Source of the DNA: Ochromonadaceae sp. CCMP2298
Lineage: Eukaryota > Sar > Synurophyceae > Ochromonadales > Ochromonadaceae
Length of the DNA: 10,332 nucleotides
Direction of reading: 5' to 3'
Assembly: GCA_026770595.1 (NCBI GenBank)
Contig: MU633833.1
Coordinates: 11,740-22,071 of the forward strand
Made by a program: the position numbers and the translations under genes. Shown here in pieces: positions 6,901 through 10,332 of the stretch. Below the pieces are notes generated by a model. It worked only from the letters and a program-made list of their open reading frames with translations. It did not search any database and was not told the DNA's origin. Each line of letters begins with the position of its first letter. The stretch's first letter is position 1.

Positions 6901-9579
6901 TACCTCGCCTACTGCGCAACTGCCCCCGACATCCCCTGGCAGACCTCCCGCCACTCAGTGGTGCAGCACGCCAGGACGAAGGCTATCCAGAAGACCGTGG
7001 GCATATACCCTGACGGAGCGCCGGTGCGCCTGACCCTGCGGGAGTGGCTCCTATACGGAACGCCCAGGAAGAAGCTCATCTGCACCATCGAGGCTGCCCG
7101 CCAGAGGAGCCGCGTTGTCGAAGCAGCACTGGGCAGGTTCGCGCAGGGAGATGTGCAGAGAAGAGACAGCACGCTGATCCAGTACTTCATCCTGGAGCAG
7201 TTCTCGTTCCTGAAGCAGTTCGTGCTGCGGAAGCACCTGTTCGACTACGCCGCCTCCTCCCCGCTGCCCGTCAGCCCGTGGGCTTGGTTGCTGGCGTGGG
7301 CGTGGATAGTGCTCTCGCACCTGTTCTGCCTCTACTGGGCACTGCTGTGGACCGTTTCCCAGGGGGGGGTGACCGTAAAGGCCTGGGGGATAAACCTTGC
7401 CTTCAGCCTATTGCAGGACGTGTTTGTGGTGCACGCCTTCCGCGTCTACCTATTCTACAGCCTGGGCATGGTCAGCATCAAGCCGCAGCTCAAGTACATA
7501 TACAGAGTGCTCAACAAGGTCGCCATCTCATACGCGCACGACGAGCAGGGCGGTGTGGGGGGTGGGGCGGGCCCTGACTCTGTCTCTGCCCCTGTGCGCG
7601 TGGTGCAGCACACCTCCCCTGCCTGCAGAGCCGCGCACCACTACATCGCCGCCAACCTCGTTGCTGGCAACATCCTGCGTAATCTGGACGACGTGGACGT
7701 GGAGATGTGCTCAATCGGCTACTCCATGCACGTCTCCGTACTGGTGGTGACCATGTTCGCGCTACCGCTGATGATGCAGGTCGTGAGCGAGTCTCTTGGG
7801 GACCTGCTGCTGGAGACCATCTTCCCCCCCTTCTTCACCTCCCTGCTCATGTGCAACTACGCAGTCTACTCCGCTGTGGGCTGGTTCGTGCTTGGGCCCT
7901 ACCTGGTCCTGATCGCAGTGTACCTGTGGAAGCATAAGATACACAAGAGGAGCAAGAAGCTGCTGCTGCAGAGGGCGCTCACCGCCCAGTCCCAGTCCCA
8001 GTCCCCAGCACACGCGCATAGGTGGAACAGCTCCAGCCGCAAGGCCCTTCACGAGTCCCCCTGGCTTCGTCCCCTGGACCTACAGGGCCTGTGCGGAGAC
8101 TGCCTGTCCGCCGCCTACTACCTCACCCGCCCCCAGAAGGTACGAATTATGATCTGTGTATCATTAATATTATTTGTATCTTTATTTGTTATTAGTATTA
8201 GTGTTAGTATTGGTAGTATATTTTAATATTCATAGTCTGATATTCACTTCGAACCTCATTTACCTCTAACATCTACAACCTCTATAACCTCACCCACCCC
8301 CTGAATTAGCTGCTAGACAAACTGTATCGCACTGGGCCCGCTGTGGAGAAGACGCAGCAGGCCTTGTGGAGGAAGATCAACATGCCCCACGGCCTGCAGG
8401 GACACACAGGCTCGGCCCGCACACGCATGCGCACGCTAACCACCGCCCCCATCGACAGGGACCAGCTCCCAGAGGAGCAGGCAAACGCCCCGCTGCCCGA
8501 GGAGGTGCTGGCCATGAGCGCAACTGTGAGCGACTGGCGCAGCGAATGGCGCGTGGAGCAGCAGCCGGAGCAGGAGCAGGGGCAGGGGGGGCAGGGGCAC
8601 TACATATCCAGGCTCATGTCACGCAGCTCCTTCCCGCGAAACCAGGCTGAGCGAGATTGTGTCGAGGCCGTGCCCCCGGCCTTCCCCACGCAGGCTAGGG
8701 GCGACCTGTACCTGGAGCAGAGCGACCGCCTGGCGCAGATATGGCACCTACGGGAGACAGACCACGCCCCCGTGAAGAGCAGCCAGCAGACCGACGCGTA
8801 CCGCCACTTATATGAGGTGACCACGGACCCGCAAGAGGCGGTAGACCGGTTGCTCCGCAGCCTCAGGACGAAAGGGGCGGGGATGCAGCTGCCGGACGCG
8901 GACTGGGAGCAGCTCGGGGGGGCAGGGGGGGACCTGCGCTCAGTGGACGTGCTGCTGGATGTCGCACAGCTGGGAGAGCTGCTGCGGGAGCTCTTCGTGT
9001 ACTACAGACCAGTTGCGCGCAAGATACATTGGACCCAGTCCCAGCGTGCTAAGACGGAGCTACCGGCAAGCATCTCGGGCAAGATGGTCTCGGGTAAGAT
9101 GGAATTGCCGGCAAGCATATCGAGTAAGATGCAGTTACCCGACCGCAGAGCTGCCCCCATTCCCAGTCCGAAGCGTCCTCAGCTGCCCCCTTCACTGCGG
9201 GTGCCCCTACCCCCGGCCCTGAGCGCGGAGGAGCGGGACGAGCTGCTGCAGGAGCTGTTCCTGTGGAGCAGGGCTAATTCCCTACAATTCCTGCAGGCGC
9301 GCTATAGGGACCAGCCTGAGAAGCTGGGGGAATTCCTAAGTGGGGAGGGGATGGAGGGAAAGGATTGGGGAAATGGGGGGATTGAGTTTGGGGGCATTTC
9401 GGGAAATATGGGGGTTATGGGGGGGCAAGGACGCATATTTTTTCCCACAATTTTCTATAGGGAAGGATGTGGAACGACCACCTGGGAAGGGTCCCCTTTT
9501 GGGTTCCATGTCGGAGTTCGATTTGCTGCCAGACGGGCGGAGCCTTTTGGGAGGCCAAAAAGAGGGGAGGCAGAGTTGA
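1..9579 (+). CDS. Polycystin-1/REJ-like multi-pass surface receptor, 5' partial, six exons
   Basis: Exons 1-946, 1120-5600, 5691-6575, 6694-8139, 8310-9339 and 9461-9579 join in one frame (phases 1,0,0,0,1) and give at least 2968 residues. The reading frame is open from base 1, so the start and signal peptide lie upstream. Domain order seen: Pro/Ser/Thr stalk (1-316), beta-rich ectodomain with a REJ/PKD-like block (about 675-1110), Cys-rich EGF-like cluster (about 1253-1384), GAIN-like region, four-Cys GPS-like motif (1686-1724), TM1 (1778-1801), then TM2/3, TM4/5, TM6/7 and a soluble tail. REJ-GPS-TM order is known from polycystin-1 and sea urchin REJ proteins, which act in cell-surface sensing and Ca2+ signalling; that role here is inference. 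There is no PLAT domain and no complete six-helix polycystin channel that I can see. The family call rests on architecture and local motifs, not on a search. Alternative: a lineage-specific PKD/REJ-domain receptor with no channel activity. Confidence 0.8.
589..945 (+). repeat. Pro-Thr-x-x coding repeat (second stalk segment)
   Basis: PT-based four-residue units (PTVE, PTLA, PTFA, PTAT and similar) extend to the end of exon 1. The cleanest part lies at about 700-755, where CCTACTGCCACC-like 12-bp units encode PTAT several times in a row. Glu, Arg and Met fill some x positions, unlike the Ser/Gln/Ala-only array before it. It is likely an extended, O-glycosylated spacer (inference from composition). 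Confidence 0.85.
947..1119 (+). other. Intron 1 (173 bp, phase 1)
   Basis: The donor is CAG|GTAGGT and the acceptor ATTCACCAG|CC. The C/T-rich body has a CTAAC branch-like motif at 994-998. The reading frame changes from codon starts at 1 mod 3 to 0 mod 3 across it, which the phase-1 junction explains exactly. A second pair (donor at 951, acceptor ending at 1141) is also phase-consistent and would change only a few residues. A degenerate CCCTGTACC-type repeat fills about 1048-1108. Confidence 0.7.
1120..5600 (+). CDS. Exon 2: ectodomain (REJ-like, EGF-like cluster, GAIN/GPS-like) and first membrane helix
   Basis: One uninterrupted 4.5-kb exon encodes residues 316-1809. Residues 320-670 are Thr/Val/Ser-rich beta strands with two double-Cys sites (LCCKR; FCCSPD lies further on). 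From about 675 to 1110 is a REJ/PKD-like block with two LTYQW motifs 109 residues apart (bases 2637 and 2964) and a PKD-like FTMDASKSTDSN segment. Bases 3930-4325 hold 18 Cys in about 132 residues, including CSECKEGYSG, as in EGF-like modules. A helical, then beta-rich region follows (GAIN-like, inferred). At 5229-5345 four Cys and an NVT sequon form a GPS-like motif. TM1 is at 5505-5576 (residues 1778-1801), followed by YFRRWD, a positive-inside stop-transfer. Several N-glycosylation sequons support an extracellular location. Confidence 0.8.
5229..5345 (+). other. GPS-like motif (degenerate), residues 1686-1724
   Basis: The pattern is C-x2-YDG-x2-Y-x-GC-x2-C, then about 14 residues with an NVT sequon, then YGC-PLSTL. 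It lies about 55 residues before TM1, where the GPS sits in polycystin-1 and adhesion GPCRs. Four Cys could give the two disulphides of a GPS. The usual Trp residues are replaced by Tyr, and the His-Leu-Thr/Ser cleavage tripeptide is not present (PLS/LST instead). Assignment is by position and Cys spacing only. Confidence 0.5.
5601..5690 (+). other. Intron 2 (90 bp, phase 0)
   Basis: The donor CAG|GTGCGA directly follows LLDQ and the acceptor is TATATATACAG|GGG. It contains stop codons in the upstream frame (TAA at 5607), is AT-rich unlike its neighbours, and has a pyrimidine tract (CCCCTTCCTTCTTT) before the acceptor. GTTAATCCCC at 5661 is a possible branch site. It shares the 13-mer ATTAAACCCCTCC (5633-5645) with intron 3. 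Confidence 0.85.
5691..6575 (+). CDS. Exon 3: juxtamembrane cytosolic segment and TM2-TM3 pair
   Basis: Encodes residues 1810-2104, starting GFVVYAKPEADRLHFH directly after the TM1 stop-transfer. Residues 1810-1968 form a basic, His-rich soluble segment (SKPSKKTRKALR) with nothing resembling PLAT. TM2 is at 6168-6236 (LGLLLVVFFDTLFFG) and TM3 at 6387-6461 (FICLVVLLTVTICVPI). The loop between them carries four Cys in a C-x8-C...C-L-W...C pattern. A preceding R-LMRY segment is like the R-x2-R-x entry into the second helix of polycystin-1 and related heterokont proteins (recalled family resemblance). The exon ends in an acidic EEEEYL stretch and SPIK before the donor at 6576. Confidence 0.8.
6576..6693 (+). 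other. Intron 3 (118 bp, phase 0)
   Basis: The donor is AAG|GTAATA and the acceptor CCCATAG|CTG. It contains TACTAAT at 6618-6624, close to the TACTAAC branch consensus but 70 nt from the acceptor, so the CTATTAAAC at about 6658-6666 is a nearer candidate. The frame changes across it from codon starts at 0 mod 3 to 1 mod 3. It shares TTATGCATTA and ATTAAACCCCTCC with intron 2. Confidence 0.85.
6694..8139 (+). CDS. Exon 4: large cytosolic loop, TM4-TM5 and TM6-TM7 pairs
   Basis: Encodes residues 2105-2586. Residues 2105-2299 are a charged, helical, probably cytosolic loop (TPRKKLICTIEAARQRSR). TM4 (7279-7353) is Trp-rich (WAWLLAWAWIVLSHLF). TM5 (7384-7464) carries SLLQDVFVVHAFRVY, which resembles the Ser-Leu-x-Gln-Asp...(P/A)-(K/R)-V stretch of polycystin-type helices. 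A Gly-rich linker (VGGGAGPD) and a segment with RNLDDVDVEMC precede TM6 (7735-7800). TM7 spans 7831-7929; at 33 residues it could be one long helix or two short ones. A basic KHKIHKRSKK stop-transfer and a Ser-Gln repeat follow. The exon ends RPQK at a phase-0 donor. Topology is by eye. Confidence 0.8.
8140..8309 (+). other. Intron 4 (170 bp, phase 0)
   Basis: The donor is AAG|GTACGA and the acceptor TGAATTAG|CTG. The first half is very AT-rich and contains a drifting 6-bp repeat (ATTAGT ATTAGT GTTAGT ATTGGT, 8191-8214). The second half is C/T-rich with CTAAC at 8266-8270, 40 nt before the acceptor, a good branch-site candidate. Read-through would append a spurious hydrophobic peptide and stop at about 8226; skipping it restores an open, charged frame. 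Confidence 0.85.
8310..9339 (+). CDS. Exon 5: C-terminal soluble (cytosolic) domain
   Basis: Encodes residues 2587-2929, starting LLDKLYRTGPAVEKTQ. It has no membrane helix. It is rich in Glu, Gln, Arg and Leu (QQPEQEQGQGGQG at about 8560-8600) and probably mostly helical. Two similar Leu-rich helices occur, ELLRELFVYYR (from base 8976) and ELLQELFLWSR (from 9240), separated by a short Ser/Lys-rich repeat. No catalytic motif is recognised. The 3' end is set at 9339 because the downstream sequence becomes G-rich and unlike the coding sequence before it, and GT at 9340 gives a phase-1 junction with the 9461 acceptor. Without splicing the frame continues to TGA at 9669-9671. Confidence 0.7.
9057..9131 (+). 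repeat. Short in-frame repeat in exon 5 (ELPASIS(G/S)KM)
   Basis: A 30-bp unit (ELPASISGKM, 9057-9086) is followed by a 15-bp partial copy (VSGKM, 9087-9101) and a second full unit (ELPASISSKM, 9102-9131), then QLP. Every step is a multiple of 3, so the frame is kept. The two full units differ mostly by single-base substitutions, which indicates a fairly recent local duplication. Confidence 0.85.
9340..9460 (+). other. Intron 5 (121 bp, phase 1), G-run-rich
   Basis: The proposed donor is CTAA|GTGGGG (weak) and the acceptor TTTTCTATAG|GG after a TTTTTTCCC pyrimidine tract. Splicing joins phase-1 codon halves and opens a 39-residue tail with normal-looking composition (SMSEFDLLPDGRSLLGG). The body has nine runs of three or more G between 9342 and 9425, very unlike the other four introns. 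The support is phase fit, acceptor quality and loss of coding character. Confidence 0.55.
9461..9579 (+). CDS. Exon 6: predicted terminal coding exon
   Basis: After the acceptor at 9460, codons from 9463 read KDVERPPGKGPLLGSMSEFD, then LLPDGRSLLGGQKEGRQS and a TGA at 9577-9579. The acidic/Leu mix suggests a real C-terminal tail rather than chance. The neighbouring frame (codon starts at 2 mod 3) is open through the same stretch to TAG at 9782-9784, and its later part (GLVLATERVQGENLGIELEL) also looks protein-like. The true end could therefore lie further on, if there is a frameshift near the A5/G4 runs at 9557-9567 or another splice. The exon is moderately supported; its stop is uncertain. 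Confidence 0.5.
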
Positions 9580-9837
9580 TCCAAGGCCGGCAGATGGGCT
9601 CGTTCTGGCCACAGAGCGCGTGCAGGGGGAAAATTTGGGGATCGAATTGGAGCTGGATAACTGGCCGATGATGCAGGCGAGCGTTGTAGTCGGCGGTGAT
9701 CTGTGTGGGGGGAATGGGGGCGCGAAGCGGGGCGGAGCCAGCTGCGAATCGGCGAGGGTGGCGTCGAGGCGCGGTGCGTGGTAGTCTCAGGCCGCGTTGA
9801 TGCCGGTGATGTTCATTGTGAGCCTTGGTAAGGATCC

Positions 9838-9866
9838 TGGCGCTGCTTCGCAGGGGTGCAGCGCCA
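9838..9866 (+). other. Perfect 9-bp hairpin, 11-nt loop
   Basis: TGGCGCTGC (9838-9846) and GCAGCGCCA (9858-9866) are exact reverse complements around the loop TTCGCAGGGGT. If the region is transcribed as 3' UTR this would be a very stable RNA stem, possibly a stability or protein-binding element. No function is known. Confidence 0.7.
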
Positions 9867-9915
9867 ATATTAGGAGCTGCAGCTTGCCATCTTCCTCCCC
9901 GACTCCGCACTTGGG

Positions 9916-9963
9916 GCAGAGGAGAGTGCAGAGGAGAGTGCAGAAGAGAGTGTAGAAGAGGCG
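9916..9963 (+). repeat. 12-bp tandem repeat, four units
   Basis: Units are GCAGAGGAGAGT, GCAGAGGAGAGT, GCAGAAGAGAGT and GTAGAAGAGGCG. The first two are identical and the later ones drift by one to a few bases. The + strand is purine-rich. The 12-bp period keeps any reading frame, but no clear gene covers it. Confidence 0.85.
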
Positions 9964-9977
9964 GAGGAAATCGGATA

Positions 9978-10018
9978 TGTTATGAAGTACATTATAATAA
10001 AGTGGCAACACTATAACA
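9978..10018. repeat. Short inverted repeat TGTTAT...ATAACA around an AT-rich core
   Basis: TGTTAT (9978-9983) and ATAACA (10013-10018) are exact reverse complements flanking an AT-rich 29-bp spacer that contains AATAAA. TG...CA ends are the form of LTR or short element termini, but six bases is within chance range and no target-site duplication was found. Confidence 0.3.
9996..10001 (+). terminator. AATAAA, candidate polyadenylation signal
   Basis: A canonical hexamer in the only AT-rich pocket downstream of the stop, about 417 bases after it. It would define the 3' end of the receptor transcript at about 10015-10030. Use of AATAAA varies in algae, and a TGTAA (the green-algal type of signal) also occurs at 10052-10056, so this is tentative. 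Confidence 0.35.
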
Positions 10019-10024
10019 AGCTAC

Positions 10025-10111
10025 CAGCGGGGGCGAAAGAACGCCCCCTGCTGTAAGCCGGCGAGGTGGGAGTCGCTCCAAGCGACGCCCTTGCGCCGCG
10101 CACAGCGCGGC
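10025..10111 (+). other. Three consecutive hairpins
   Basis: Stem 1 is CAGC+GGGGGCG (10025-10035) with CGCCCCC+GCTG (10042-10053, one bulged T at 10049) around the loop AAAGAA. Stem 2 is GTCGCT (10072-10077) with AGCGAC (10081-10086), loop CCA. Stem 3 is GCCGCGC (10095-10101) with GCGCGGC (10105-10111), loop ACA. All paired bases are exact complements. No known ncRNA family is recognised. It lies between a possible poly(A) signal and a TATAAA, so it may be intergenic DNA, part of a structured RNA, or part of a retroelement LTR. Confidence 0.6.
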
Positions 10112-10132
10112 CGCACACACAGTTGCTAAGCA

Positions 10133-10138
10133 TATAAA
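10133..10138 (+). promoter_or_regulatory. TATAAA, candidate core promoter of a downstream transcript
   Basis: TATAAA stands within CATATAAAGAAGG, with GC-rich sequence upstream and C/T-rich sequence beginning about 25-35 bases downstream (ACTCTAGTCTAATCAGG), the usual distance for a start site. It points to a transcript starting at about 10160-10170 and leaving the window on the right, either a new gene or an LTR-driven transcript. Confidence 0.35.
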
Positions 10139-10332
10139 GAAGGCAACGGTACTCTAGTCTAATCAGGCTATTCTCTCCTAACTAATCCCCCACAGCCAAG
10201 TGCGCTGCAAGCGGGCCCCTCGCGGCCTCCGCAAGGACACCGAGGTGCCGCTCGCGCGCCTCCCTCCACCGTGTACAGCGGGCTCTCTTCCTCTCCTTAG
10301 CAGTCTGCACCGCCCTCCCGTGCAGACCGCTC
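10139..10332 (+). other. Right-edge leader-like stretch, possible 3' splice site at 10195
   Basis: CTAAC at 10178-10182 followed by TAATCCCCCACAG (AG at 10194-10195) has the form of a branch site, pyrimidine tract and acceptor. Beyond it two + frames (codons from 10197 and from 10198) stay open to the window edge, but neither has an ATG or a recognisable motif. Too short to call a gene. Confidence 0.3.
10303..10327. repeat. 8-bp perfect inverted repeat at the right edge
   Basis: GTCTGCAC (10303-10310) and GTGCAGAC (10320-10327) are exact reverse complements around a 9-nt C-rich spacer. It adds to the cluster of stems in this region. Confidence 0.6.

Larger units (their letters stand above)
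9580..9977 (+). other. Probable 3' UTR / intergenic stretch
   Basis: No ORF here is convincing on either strand. The + frame discussed under exon 6 runs to 9784. On the minus strand, overlapping open frames (9455-9910 and 9787-10011) are Arg/Pro-rich or Leu/Cys-rich and compete with one another over the same bases. The stretch contains a strong hairpin (9838-9866) and a 12-bp tandem repeat (9916-9963), and is followed by an AATAAA at 9996, consistent with a 3' UTR of about 430 bases. Confidence 0.4.

Noticed and set aside
8140-8226. An eighth helix encoded at the end of exon 4 (ILFVSLFVISISVSIG)
   Set aside because: It is intron 4 sequence: good donor and acceptor, AT-rich body and a 6-bp repeat; skipping it restores an open frame.
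9455-10011. Minus-strand genes of 151 and 74 residues
   Set aside because: Two frames compete over the same bases, with Arg/Pro-rich or repeat-driven Leu/Cys composition (LLCTLLC from the 12-bp repeat) and no domain or splice support.
10025-10111. tRNA or other known ncRNA in the three-hairpin run
   Set aside because: No closing acceptor stem, no TPsiC or anticodon-loop motif and wrong loop sizes.

Overview
The window looks like nuclear DNA of a eukaryote. It is a GC-rich coding region cut by short, AT- or pyrimidine-rich GT-AG introns. My best guess is a stramenopile (heterokont) alga: very long Pro-Ser-x-Gln and Pro-Thr-x-x stalks in front of a large ectodomain, and REJ/polycystin-like membrane proteins, are common there. 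The assignment rests on protein style, not on a marker gene; a species cannot be named from this sequence.

Almost the whole window (1 to about 9579, + strand) is one gene, cut off at its 5' end. I resolve six exons and five introns, and all five junctions are phase-consistent: exon 1 (1-946), exon 2 (1120-5600), exon 3 (5691-6575), exon 4 (6694-8139), exon 5 (8310-9339), exon 6 (9461-9579). They encode at least 2968 residues in the window. Residue numbers below count from the first base of the window, because the true start lies upstream.

The product reads as a polycystin-1/receptor-for-egg-jelly (REJ)-like surface receptor. In order it has a low-complexity stalk (PSxQ, then PTxx), several beta-sandwich modules including a REJ/PKD-like block, an 18-cysteine EGF-like cluster, a GAIN-like helical plus beta region, and a degenerate four-cysteine GPS-like motif just before the first membrane helix. 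About six further helices follow, arranged as pairs, and then a roughly 450-residue tail (from residue 2517) that is probably cytosolic. No PLAT domain is seen between the first and second helices, where animal polycystin-1 has one. The GPS-like motif lacks the histidine of the cleavage tripeptide.

From 9580 to 10332 I see no convincing gene. It holds a probable 3' UTR with a perfect 9-bp hairpin and a 12-bp tandem repeat, an AATAAA, a run of three hairpins, a TATAAA, and an intron-3'-end-like sequence with a pyrimidine tract. This could be the start of another gene or the edge of a retroelement; the window ends before this can be decided.
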